A stretch of DNA of 49,579 nucleotides from Bacillota bacterium. GTDB lineage: Bacteria > Bacillota > Clostridia > Peptostreptococcales > Anaerovoracaceae. Below are positions 1-7,387 of this stretch, piece after piece. Where the stretch lies: assembly GCA_022770665.1 (NCBI GenBank), contig JALEHL010000024.1, forward strand, positions 1 through 49,579, read 5' to 3'. The position numbers and the translations under genes are program-made. Position 1 is the stretch's first letter. Each line of letters starts with the position of its first letter. The notes beneath the pieces are model-generated. The model was given only the letters and a program-made list of their open reading frames with translations. It made no database searches and was not told where the DNA came from.

Positions 1-2
1 GC

Positions 3-164
3 ATCAAAGAGGGAAAACCGGTCTGGGGAAACAACTGCACCCAGTGCATGGCATGCATCTGCGGCTGTCCTGCAGAAGCCATCGAGTACGGAAAAAAATC
101 CAGAGGAAAACGCCGTTACTGGTGCAAACCCTTTGACAAGCGGGCCGGACATGAGGTAAAATAA
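3..164 (+). CDS. C-terminal end of a 4Fe-4S (EFR1-type) ferredoxin protein, partial
   Basis: The window opens inside this gene, so only the last 53 residues are visible. They hold a compact 4Fe-4S motif, C-x2-C-x2-C-x3-C-P, in the segment CTQCMACICGCP, followed by a basic tail (KKSRGKRRYWC). This layout fits the C-terminal cluster of EFR1-family proteins, which join a flavodoxin-like domain to ferredoxin clusters and are common in anaerobic Clostridia. The flavodoxin part, if present, lies upstream of the window. The stop codon is 45 bases before the DAHP synthase start. Function is inferred only as electron transfer; the partner is unknown. Confidence 0.75.
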   Translation: MKEGKPVWGNNCTQCMACICGCPAEAIEYGKKSRGKRRYWCKPFDKRAGHEVK

Positions 165-209
165 AAGACAGTGCATAAAGGTAAGCTTAAATAAGGAGCA
201 ATAGAGAAA

Positions 210-1244
210 ATGGAAGAAAGAAGCACATTCATCAGAAAACTTCCGATTCCTATGGAAATCAAGGAACGGTACCCACTGACGAAATCTGTCACGAAAATCA
301 AACTGGAGCGGGACGAGGAGATCGCGAAGGTTTTTAAGGGCGAAAGCGATAAATTCCTGCTGATTATCGGTCCGTGCTCTGCGGATAATGAAGATTCTGT
401 CATGGACTACATCGGCCGCCTGGCGAAGGTTCAGGAGAAGGTGAAGGATCGTCTGATCCTCATTCCGAGAATCTATACCAATAAGCCGAGAACCACCGGG
501 CAGGGCTATATGGGCATGGTTCACCAACCGGATCCTGAGAAGGAAGAAGACCTGCTGGAAGGTCTGATTGCTATTCGCCGGCTTCATACCCGGGCCATTG
601 ATGCCACGGGCCTGACTTGCGCCGATGAGATGCTGTATCCGGAAAACTACAAGTACCTGTCGGACCTTCTGGCTTATGTGGCAGTGGGTGCCCGTTCTGT
701 GGAGAACCAGCAGCACCGGCTGACGGCCAGCGGCATGAATGTTCCTGTGGGCATGAAGAACCCGACCAGCGGCGGTCTGTCCGTTATGCTGAATTCAATC
801 ATCGCAGCACAGGTACCGCATAAATTCATTTATCGCGGCTGGGAAGTGAAGACCCAGGGAAACCCTCTGGCCCATGCGATCCTTCGTGGCTCTGTCAATA
901 AACACGGACAGAACCTGCCGAACTATCACTACGAAGATCTTCGTCTGCTGTATAATCTGTATTCTGAACAGAATCTGGAGAACATGGCAGTTATCGTGGA
1001 TACCAACCACAATAACTCCGGTAAGAAGTATCTGGAACAGGTCCGTATCGCCCATGAGGTCATGGATTCCCGCCGCTACAGCGAGGATATCCGAGGCATG
1101 GTTAAGGGCCTGATGATCGAGTCCTATATCGAGGACGGCGCCCAGAAGATTGGGGAAGGTACTTATGGCAAGTCTATCACCGACCCGTGCCTGGGCTGGG
1201 TGAAATCCGAGAAGCTGATCTACGATATCGCAGAGAGCGTATAA
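210..1244 (+). CDS. aroF: 3-deoxy-7-phosphoheptulonate (DAHP) synthase, type I
   Basis: Cytoplasmic enzyme that condenses phosphoenolpyruvate with erythrose 4-phosphate, the first step of the shikimate pathway. The 344-residue length matches the AroF/AroG/AroH (type I alpha) class. Hallmarks seen include LLIIGPCSADNE near residue 50, RIYTNKPRTTGQGYMG near 90, ARSVENQQHR near 160, GMKNPTSGG near 180 and VDTNHNNSGKK near 265. A ribosome-binding site (AAGGAG, near 193) precedes the ATG. The F/G/H feedback class cannot be assigned by eye, so the symbol is generic. A hairpin terminator follows directly, so it may be the last gene of its transcript. Confidence 0.93.
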   Translation: MEERSTFIRKLPIPMEIKERYPLTKSVTKIKLERDEEIAKVFKGESDKFLLIIGPCSADNEDSVMDYIGRLAKVQEKVKDRLILIPRIYTNKPRTTGQGYMGMVHQPDPEKEEDLLEGLIAIRRLHTRAIDATGLTCADEMLYPENYKYLSDLLAYVAVGARSVENQQHRLTASGMNVPVGMKNPTSGGLSVMLNSIIAAQVPHKFIYRGWEVKTQGNPLAHAILRGSVNKHGQNLPNYHYEDLRLLYNLYSEQNLENMAVIVDTNHNNSGKKYLEQVRIAHEVMDSRRYSEDIRGMVKGLMIESYIEDGAQKIGEGTYGKSITDPCLGWVKSEKLIYDIAESV

Positions 1245-1256
1245 GAAAGTAAAAAA

Positions 1257-1287
1257 TGCGGCATGCATCCCATGCTGCTTTTTTTAT
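1257..1287 (+). terminator. Rho-independent terminator after DAHP synthase
   Basis: Stem GCGGCATG / CATGCTGC (one G-U pair) with a short loop, followed by a run of about eight T. It lies 12 bases after the aroF stop. Confidence 0.75.
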
Positions 1288-1389
1288 AGGTGGTGCATGA
1301 AAATTATCCGTGGGTTTTACTACGGGCATCTGTATCATGGTACAAAGGGGTAAATCACAAAAAAGGGAGAAAGGAAAGGAGGCATCCGG

Positions 1390-1941
1390 ATGGCAGACAG
1401 GGAAAAAACTCCAGAAACCAAAATGTCGCAGCTTCCGGTGGAGGAAGTGATCCGCCTGCACAGAGGCCTTCTTTACTATGTCATCCGGCCCATTACAGGG
1501 GATGAACACCGGACTGATGAATGCTTCAGCGTGGTCTGCGAGATCCTGCTGAAAAACTATGACAAATATGATCCTTCCAGGGGAACCCTGACTTCCTGGC
1601 TGACCCGGCTGGCGCGAAACGCTGCGCTGAACTTTGTCCGGAACCGGAAATACGAAATGACGGCGGGAGAAGAAAAGGATGCGGCAGAACTGGCGGATCT
1701 GGCAGACCTGCGGACGCCGGAAGACGCCTTGCTGCGAAAAGAAGCCATGGAGGAACTGAACGAAGCCCTGAAAAGTCTGGACAGACTGGAAGCAAATATT
1801 TTGCTCCGAAAATATTATTACATGCAGTCCACGCAGCAGATCGGCGCCGAGCTGGGACTGAGCGTGCGTGCGGTGGAAGGCCGGCTTTACCGCATCAAAA
1901 AGAAGCTGATGAAGAAGATGGGAGGGCATGACCATGACTGA
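1390..1941 (+). CDS. Sigma-70 family (ECF-like) RNA polymerase sigma factor
   Basis: 183 residues with the two-domain layout of short sigma-70 factors. The region-2-like part spans about residues 20-90 (TLTSWLTRLARNAALNFVRN resembles the 2.3/2.4 segment). The region-4 helix-turn-helix spans about 125-180 (LDRLEANILLRKYYY ... STQQIGAELGLSVRAVEGRLYRIKKKL). It should direct RNA polymerase to a small regulon. A strong ribosome-binding site (AAGGAGG, near 1377) precedes the ATG. The 3' end overlaps the start of the next gene, a large membrane protein, the usual layout for a sigma factor and its membrane-bound partner. Target promoters cannot be read from this window. Confidence 0.88.
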   Translation: MADREKTPETKMSQLPVEEVIRLHRGLLYYVIRPITGDEHRTDECFSVVCEILLKNYDKYDPSRGTLTSWLTRLARNAALNFVRNRKYEMTAGEEKDAAELADLADLRTPEDALLRKEAMEELNEALKSLDRLEANILLRKYYYMQSTQQIGAELGLSVRAVEGRLYRIKKKLMKKMGGHDHD

Positions 1942-3379
1942 TTTCAATGAAAAACAGCTGGAACAGATGCTGTGCGAACATCTCCCTGAAACTGCGCTGG
2001 CCGGTGCGTTGACGGATATCAATCCGTTCCGGGAAGCGGTGTCCAAAGTCATCGCGGGGCTGGTGATGACGACCTTTACCCTGCAGTTTCTGTATCTCAA
2101 CTACATTCTGCCGACCATCGGCGTCATGCTGATTTATCTGGGTATGCGGACCCTGCGCAGCGGAAACGGCTACTTCCGGGGAGGATGGCTGCTGTCGCTG
2201 CTCCGGGTGATTCTGGTTTCGTTTCAGATGCTGGTGACGGTGACGCCGTACTCCGGGATTCTGGGCGACTGGACCCTCTGGCTGGGTCAGGGGATCCACC
2301 TGGGCTTTCTGTTCTGTCTGGGTATGGGAATCCGAAAAGCCGGTCTGCAGGCCGGGCTGGATCATCCGAAGATGGCCACCTGGCCGGTGATGGTGTGGCA
2401 GCTTGTCCTTCTGGGCATTGCCATGGTTGGCTCCGGCAGCTGGACGATTCTGATTCTGATGGTTGCGAGCTGGGTCAATCTGATCCGGCGGATCTGCCGG
2501 TGTGCAGACGATCTGGAGACGGTGGGCTATGGCGTGCCGGCTTCGCCGGTGTGGTTTTCCGCAAAACCCATGCTGCTGACGTATCTTTTGCTCCTGGTGA
2601 TTGCCATGACCGGGCTGAGTCTCATGGCCAATTATACACCGGTAGATGCAGAAACGGTGGATGTTTCTGCCTTCACAGGTGCGACGGAATCTGCATCCTC
2701 GGTGCGGCGGGAATTGATTGAGAAAGGGTTTCCGGAGGAAATGCTCTCGCAGATTCTGGATGAAGATCTGGAGGACCTGGGGGAGGTGAAGGCGGTCCGA
2801 ACCGGTGATATTCAGGAAAGCCAGTACAGTGAGAACCGGATGACCGGAAATGCAGCTGCGGTACAGACAGCGGACGGCAGAATCCGATGGTTTGTCGCTT
2901 ATGGATATAAAGATGGGAAGCATCCGGGTATTGTGGAAGGCGTGAAGATTCAGAATGACTCTGAACAGAAGTGGGATGTAGTGGTTGGACGGATTTTCTG
3001 GGAAAAGAAAGAACAGCTGTATATGGCGGAGCTGGATATGGATCTGGATACCAGTACGCATCTCTGGTTTGGTGATATCAGTAAATCCAATTATTGCAGT
3101 AGCCTGTATTCCTTCCCGCCGCTGTGCGACGGTGCACGGGGATATTTTACCTACTGGACGGAAGATGAAGCATTTGACGTGACCAGTTGGGGTTTATGCA
3201 GCACGAACATTTATGCACAGCGAAAGATTCTGGTTCTGCCGTATGAGGATCTGCCGGTGAAACCACAGGGCGATCTGATACTGTTTGGCGGATTCGGTGA
3301 CGGCTTCGGAGAAGAACGGATGCAGATTTATTCTCTGATAGAGTTTCCACAGCAGAGCGTTCAGGAAAAAAACAATTGA
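1934..3379 (+). CDS. Polytopic membrane protein, putative sigma-factor partner
   Basis: Two ATGs two codons apart (1928 and 1934) are possible starts; the second is better spaced from GGGAGG (near 1920). The N-terminal ~240 residues hold about seven hydrophobic segments, the last being MLLTYLLLLVIAMTGLSLM. A hydrophilic C-terminal region of about 240 residues follows and is probably outside the membrane. No zinc-binding anti-sigma motif or other known domain is recognised. The start overlaps the sigma gene by 8 bases, so the two are translationally coupled. By context it may hold or release the sigma factor in response to an envelope signal, but this is inference. A terminator follows about 70 bases later. 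Confidence 0.7.
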   Translation: MTDFNEKQLEQMLCEHLPETALAGALTDINPFREAVSKVIAGLVMTTFTLQFLYLNYILPTIGVMLIYLGMRTLRSGNGYFRGGWLLSLLRVILVSFQMLVTVTPYSGILGDWTLWLGQGIHLGFLFCLGMGIRKAGLQAGLDHPKMATWPVMVWQLVLLGIAMVGSGSWTILILMVASWVNLIRRICRCADDLETVGYGVPASPVWFSAKPMLLTYLLLLVIAMTGLSLMANYTPVDAETVDVSAFTGATESASSVRRELIEKGFPEEMLSQILDEDLEDLGEVKAVRTGDIQESQYSENRMTGNAAAVQTADGRIRWFVAYGYKDGKHPGIVEGVKIQNDSEQKWDVVVGRIFWEKKEQLYMAELDMDLDTSTHLWFGDISKSNYCSSLYSFPPLCDGARGYFTYWTEDEAFDVTSWGLCSTNIYAQRKILVLPYEDLPVKPQGDLILFGGFGDGFGEERMQIYSLIEFPQQSVQEKNN

Positions 3380-3447
3380 CGCAGAGTAAACAGAATGATA
3401 CTATGAAAGAAAAGAGCTGCCGGATGGACGGTTGGCCGTGGATTAGG

Positions 3448-3487
3448 AAATAACCGTTTCCCTGGCTTGGGACGGTTATTTTTCTTT
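3448..3487 (+). terminator. Rho-independent terminator after the sigma/membrane-protein pair
   Basis: Arms AATAACCGTTTCCC and GGGACGGTTATT close a short loop and are followed by TTTTTCTTTT. It closes the sigma factor operon. Confidence 0.8.
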
Positions 3488-3507
3488 TGAGTTGAGGGGG
3501 GTATGAA

Positions 3508-4002
3508 GTGAAAAACGAAACATGGAAAAAGAGAAAACTCTGGCTGGGCATTGAAACCGGCTTCATAACGATTGCAGGTATGGCAGTGAATGCACCGTAT
3601 CTGATTGACGGGTCGCCGGGATGGTTGAATGTCGGTGCATCCCTTCTGATTTTAATCAGTTGGATCGTGTTTGCTTCTGCCATCATCGTAAGTGCTGAAG
3701 ACCGCAGGAAAGCTTACGATACCATCAGCCAGGTTATCGGATTGATCCTGGTGTTGATGCTGGTTCTGTATCTGGTTTGTCATGCAGCAGGCAGCCGCAT
3801 TATAGCCCTGATGGCTCTTTTCTATATCTTTTTGATGGCGCCTGTTTCAGGTATTGCAGGTCCGCTGTACATGGGATATCAGCAGGCTGTGAACTATACA
3901 GGCACCGTTCTGCTGGAACCTGTCTTGTGCATGGTTTGTTATGCCGTAGTCTGGGCCGCCTGCGGGGTGGTGTATTATTTACTCAGGAAAAGAGAAAGTT
4001 AA
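3508..4002 (+). CDS. Hypothetical membrane protein, about five TM segments
   Basis: 164 residues starting at GTG (3508) behind a strong GAGGGGGG ribosome-binding site. An ATG at 3503 reads straight into a stop and is not the start. Hydrophobic stretches lie at roughly residues 12-35, 40-58, 75-95, 98-120 and 130-155, leaving little soluble protein. A charged segment SAEDRRKAYD sits between the second and third. I do not recognise the family. It follows the terminator of the sigma operon, so it probably has its own promoter. It is followed by another small membrane protein of more AT-rich composition. Confidence 0.6.
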   Translation: MKNETWKKRKLWLGIETGFITIAGMAVNAPYLIDGSPGWLNVGASLLILISWIVFASAIIVSAEDRRKAYDTISQVIGLILVLMLVLYLVCHAAGSRIIALMALFYIFLMAPVSGIAGPLYMGYQQAVNYTGTVLLEPVLCMVCYAVVWAACGVVYYLLRKRES

Positions 4003-4071
4003 GAAGAAAATTGCTGTATACTGTAGAATACCACTGAAAAGCAGATAGAAAATAACGAGGTTCCGAATGAT

Positions 4072-4489
4072 ATGAATTGGCTTACTGTATACGAAATAAA
4101 AACAGCTTGGATTCCGTGGATGGTTGGGGTGCTTTGTATAATCTTATATTGTCTGTTTCGAGGAATAAAAGAATACATGACGGAAGAAGAAATGTCAGTT
4201 CCATTTTTTTTAACGTGCCTATTTGGTTTCATCATTGTATGTGTAATGCTGGTTGTTGAAATCTATCAAGTTATCTCGGGCGAATTTAATTTATATGGAA
4301 AAGCTTATTCTGAAAAAAGATATCAGATCGCAGAGGGGGTTCCACAAAACACGAATTGGCATAATGGGGGTTTTACATTTAAAATAGATAGTACTGAGTT
4401 TTTTCTGTGACTTAGATTATGGAAAGAATCGAAATGAAAATGTTGTTCCATACTTTGATAATCAAGAAAAGAGTATGAATGAAGGGTGA
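4072..4489 (+). pseudogene. Small membrane protein gene split by a one-base frameshift
   Basis: The first frame gives 112 residues with two hydrophobic segments (WIPWMVGVLCIILYCLF; FFLTCLFGFIIVCVMLVVEI) and then a soluble part ending IDSTEFFL at 4410. The T6 run just before that stop marks the break. With one T fewer the reading continues as EFFCDLDYGKNRNENVVP and on to a stop at 4487-4489, adding a natural-looking 26-residue tail. The gene is visibly more AT-rich than its neighbours. It could be a real frameshift, a slippage-prone switch or a base-calling error in the T run. No family is recognised. Confidence 0.55.
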
Positions 4490-4501
4490 CAGATTATATA
4501 T

Positions 4502-4537
4502 AGCAGTCGACGCGGATGGCCGACTGCTTTTTTCTTT
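4502..4537 (+). terminator. Rho-independent terminator between convergent genes
   Basis: Perfect 8-bp arms AGCAGTCG / CGACTGCT with an 11-base loop, followed by a T-rich run on the plus strand. It separates the small membrane gene from the convergent transporter; T-richness is much weaker on the minus side. Confidence 0.8.
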
Positions 4538-4543
4538 TACCAG

Positions 4544-5494
4544 TTATACAAGCCCGTAATAGCCCATCAGCAGCAGGGCGCTGACCGGGATGGTGATGAT
4601 GGAAATCAGGGTGGTGAATGCGATCATTTCCGCCGCCAGGACGGCATTGCGGTTTTCCATGCTGGCCACCGCCACCACAGCCACCGCCGTCGGGAAGGCG
4701 GAACCGAAGATCAGGGCGAGCTTCATGCTGAGCGGAAGCGGCAGCCAGTTCACCGCCAGGAAGGTGAGAACCGGCCAGAGAATCATCTTCAGGACAGAAG
4801 TAAGCACCAGGTTCCGGTTATGGATGACCGTGGAGATTTTGCTGGAGCCCAGCTGGATGCCGACAACTAGCATGGAGAGGGGAACTGTGATGCTGCCGAT
4901 GGAATCCACCGTTTCGAAAATCAAGTCCGGAAGGTGCAGACCGAGAAACAGCATGATGATTCCCAGTACGGCGGACATGGAACACGGATTGGCCAGCTGC
5001 TTCAGCGTAAGTTTCAGGTCCATCTTTCCTTTGTGGCCGTAATCCACCTGCATGATGCAGCCGGAATACAGGTAGATGGTCAGCATCATCTGGAACAGGA
5101 CCATATAGAAAAAAACATCTTCGCCGAAGAGGGCCAGAGTGATGGGAAATCCCATGAAGCCGTTATTGATCGTCGTGATACCTGCCATGTAGACGCCGGC
5201 ATCGGGATGATCTTTCATTTTCAGGATTTTGATACAAAGCACCCAGGACAGAAATGCCGAAGCCGCAAACCAGAGAACGGAGAACAGAATCATCAGCAGT
5301 GTGGTTTTCACAGTGTCCTCGGTGAGCTCGGTAGAGGTGATGGATGCCAGCACCATGCAGGGCGTAGTGATCATCATCAGCAGATCCACCAGATAGCGGC
5401 TGGACTGGTTGGGAAGAATCCCTTTCCTGTTTGCCGCGAAGCCGACGAAGGTGATAATGAATATGGATATGATTTTTTTTAGAACGATTAGCAT
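4544..5494 (-). CDS. AEC-family (auxin efflux carrier type) transporter
   Basis: 316 residues of almost continuous membrane helices in two similar halves, about ten segments, as expected for the AEC family. These bacterial carriers move organic acids such as malate, or other small anions. Family-like features are the N-terminal FAANRKGILP, the helix-break region ITTINNGFMGFPITLALFG near 110-130, and the second-half repeat FGSAFPTAVAVVAVA near 265-280. It is a single-gene unit with its own promoter on the minus strand and a convergent neighbour. The substrate cannot be read from sequence. Confidence 0.88.
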   Translation of the reverse strand: MLIVLKKIISIFIITFVGFAANRKGILPNQSSRYLVDLLMMITTPCMVLASITSTELTEDTVKTTLLMILFSVLWFAASAFLSWVLCIKILKMKDHPDAGVYMAGITTINNGFMGFPITLALFGEDVFFYMVLFQMMLTIYLYSGCIMQVDYGHKGKMDLKLTLKQLANPCSMSAVLGIIMLFLGLHLPDLIFETVDSIGSITVPLSMLVVGIQLGSSKISTVIHNRNLVLTSVLKMILWPVLTFLAVNWLPLPLSMKLALIFGSAFPTAVAVVAVASMENRNAVLAAEMIAFTTLISIITIPVSALLLMGYYGLV

Positions 5495-5535
5495 GAATGA
5501 GCTCCCTTACTGTAATTGCTGCAAAGCTACCTACC

Positions 5536-5564
5536 ATTATACCACAAAATCCGCCGAATGAAAA
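5536..5564 (-). promoter_or_regulatory. Probable sigma-A promoter of the AEC transporter
   Basis: On the minus strand, -35 TTTTCA (5559-5564), a 17-base spacer and a perfect -10 TATAAT (5536-5541) lie about 40 bases before the transporter ATG. Confidence 0.6.
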
Positions 5565-5589
5565 ACGTGCTTTCGGAGCTTCCTTCCGG

Positions 5590-5618
5590 TTGTTTTTTTT
5601 TATGAGTTATGGTATGAT
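5590..5618 (+). promoter_or_regulatory. Sigma-A promoter of the plsX-rnc-smc operon
   Basis: -35 TTGTTT (5590-5595), a 17-base spacer and -10 TATGAT (5613-5618). It is the only clear promoter before the ten-gene run from plsX to miaB. About 75 bases of leader separate it from the plsX ATG. Confidence 0.65.
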
Positions 5619-5694
5619 TTAAGTTGTATCAGTCTGTCCGGCACATCGGCCGGAGATGGTACAGTACTGACAGAAAATCGGAGGGAATCGGACG

Positions 5695-6708
5695 ATGAGA
5701 ATCATACTAGATGGAATGGGTGGGGATAATGCGCCGGCTGCAGTAGTAGAGGGTGCAGTCCTTGCATCGGAGGAAACAGAACATGAAATTCAGATCATCG
5801 GGCAGCAGGAGCTGATCCGGGAGGAGCTGTCAAAATTAAACTATGGCGGAACGCAGATCTCTGTAGCGGATGCAAGAGAAGTCATCAGCAATGAAGAAGC
5901 ACCGGTGCGTGCAGTGCGGTCCAAGAAGGACTCTTCCATTGTCCGTGGCATCAATATGGTGAAAAACGGAGAAGGAGATATTTTCATTTCTGCGGGAAGC
6001 ACAGGTGCGCTGATGGCAGGGGGGCTGTTTATTCTGGGAAGAATTCAGGGAATTGACCGTCCTGCACTGGCAAGCATTTATCCGATTGTGGGAAGTATTC
6101 CCTCCCTTCTGGTAGATGCCGGTGCCAATGCAGAGTGCAAGCCGAACAATCTCCTGGAATTTGGAATCATGGGAAATATCTATATGGAAAAAGTGCTGGG
6201 GAGAAAGAATCCTCGTGTCGGGCTGGTGAACCTGGGCGCTGAGGCGGGAAAGGGATCGACGCTGACAAAAGCAGCATATGATCTCCTGGAACACAGTGAT
6301 ATGAACTTCATTGGAAATGTGGAAGCCAGAGATGTTCCGAAAGGCGCCTGCGATGTCATTGTAGCAGATGGGTTTACGGGCAATGTGATCCTGAAACTGA
6401 CAGAAGGTCTTGCATGGAATATCCTGAAAGTGATCAAAAGCAAATTTACTGACGGTGTAAAAGCGAAACTTGGCGCGGCACTCCTTCTGGATAAGATGAA
6501 TGAACTGAAAAAAGAGTTTGATTATTCTGAGTACGGTGGTGCGCCGATTCTGGGTGTCAAGGGGCCGATTGTCAAGATGCACGGGTCTTCCAGTGCAAAT
6601 GCAGTAAAAAATACAATTCTGAAAGGGATTCCGTTTGTAGAAGGAAAGGTTGTAGATACGATACAGAATTCCGTACTGGAAATTGAGGAGATAACGCTTG
6701 GTGAATAA
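5695..6708 (+). CDS. plsX: Phosphate acyltransferase PlsX
   Basis: 337 residues, full length for PlsX. The enzyme makes acyl-phosphate from acyl-ACP and feeds PlsY, encoded further down this run, at the start of phospholipid synthesis. Seen: N-terminal DGMGGDNAP, SAGSTGALMAGG near residue 100, DAGANAECKP near 140 and the C-terminal EYGGAPILGVKGPIVKMHGS. The ribosome-binding site is GGAGGG, near 5681. The stop overlaps the start of rnc. In many clostridia acpP lies between plsX and rnc, but here there is no room for it. First gene of a long operon. Confidence 0.96.
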   Translation: MRIILDGMGGDNAPAAVVEGAVLASEETEHEIQIIGQQELIREELSKLNYGGTQISVADAREVISNEEAPVRAVRSKKDSSIVRGINMVKNGEGDIFISAGSTGALMAGGLFILGRIQGIDRPALASIYPIVGSIPSLLVDAGANAECKPNNLLEFGIMGNIYMEKVLGRKNPRVGLVNLGAEAGKGSTLTKAAYDLLEHSDMNFIGNVEARDVPKGACDVIVADGFTGNVILKLTEGLAWNILKVIKSKFTDGVKAKLGAALLLDKMNELKKEFDYSEYGGAPILGVKGPIVKMHGSSSANAVKNTILKGIPFVEGKVVDTIQNSVLEIEEITLGE

Positions 6709-7387
6709 AAAGGATTTTGAGAAGATCATTGATTATTCGTTTCAGAATGATGAATATCTGGAGCGAGCACTGACACACAGCTCTTTTAATAAGGAAAAAA
6801 ACACACATCATAAAGATAATGAGCGGCTGGAGTTCCTGGGAGATGCTTTTTTCGATGCAATCGTCAGTGTGGAGCTTTTTAAAAGAATGGGTCCTGCCAC
6901 GGAAGGAAAACTGACCAAGACCCGTGCTTTGATTGTGTGTGAAAAATCGCTGGCTCAGGTCGGGCGAAGCCTGCAGATCGGCCGTTTTATCAATATGGGG
7001 CGCGGTGAGGAAAGTGCCGGGGGCAGAGAAAAGGATTCCATTATCGCTGACGCAATGGAGGCAGTTATCGGCGCCATGTTCCTTGACGGCGGCTATGAGG
7101 CAGCCCAGAAGTTTGTGGTCAGAGTTTTCAGTGATACCATCGACAAGGCAGTCAGCGGCAAACTCTTCTCTGATTACAAATCAGAAGTGCAGGAAATGCT
7201 GCAGAAAAAAGGAAAATGTGTCAATATTACCTATATCATTGACAGGGAAGAAGGCCCTGCACACAATAAGACCTTCTTTGTCCATCTGGAATGCAATGGA
7301 CAGATCCTTGGAACCGGCAGCGGCAAGAGTAAGAAAGAAGCCGAACAGAATGCCGCCAGAGAGGCCCTGGAGAGAGGAGACATTTAA
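6698..7387 (+). CDS. rnc: Ribonuclease III
   Basis: Double-strand-specific endoribonuclease for rRNA and mRNA processing. The catalytic domain fills the N-terminal half, with the family signature NERLEFLGD at residues 41-49 and the second acidic cluster DSIIADAMEAVIGA near 112-126. The C-terminal 70 residues form a double-stranded-RNA-binding domain ending in the typical SKKEAEQNAAREAL. The start is TTG (6698) or the next codon GTG (6701); both lie inside the end of plsX and within reach of GAGGAG at 6685. The stop overlaps the smc ATG by one base, so translation is coupled. Confidence 0.95.
   Translation: MVNKKDFEKIIDYSFQNDEYLERALTHSSFNKEKNTHHKDNERLEFLGDAFFDAIVSVELFKRMGPATEGKLTKTRALIVCEKSLAQVGRSLQIGRFINMGRGEESAGGREKDSIIADAMEAVIGAMFLDGGYEAAQKFVVRVFSDTIDKAVSGKLFSDYKSEVQEMLQKKGKCVNITYIIDREEGPAHNKTFFVHLECNGQILGTGSGKSKKEAEQNAAREALERGDI

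Noticed and set aside
1290..1505. 71-codon frame before the sigma factor
   Set aside because: Overlaps the sigma gene in another frame, with no domain and no ribosome-binding site.
1177..3061. Minus-strand frames opposite the sigma factor and membrane protein
   Set aside because: No known motifs; the plus-strand genes have good start sites and domain content.
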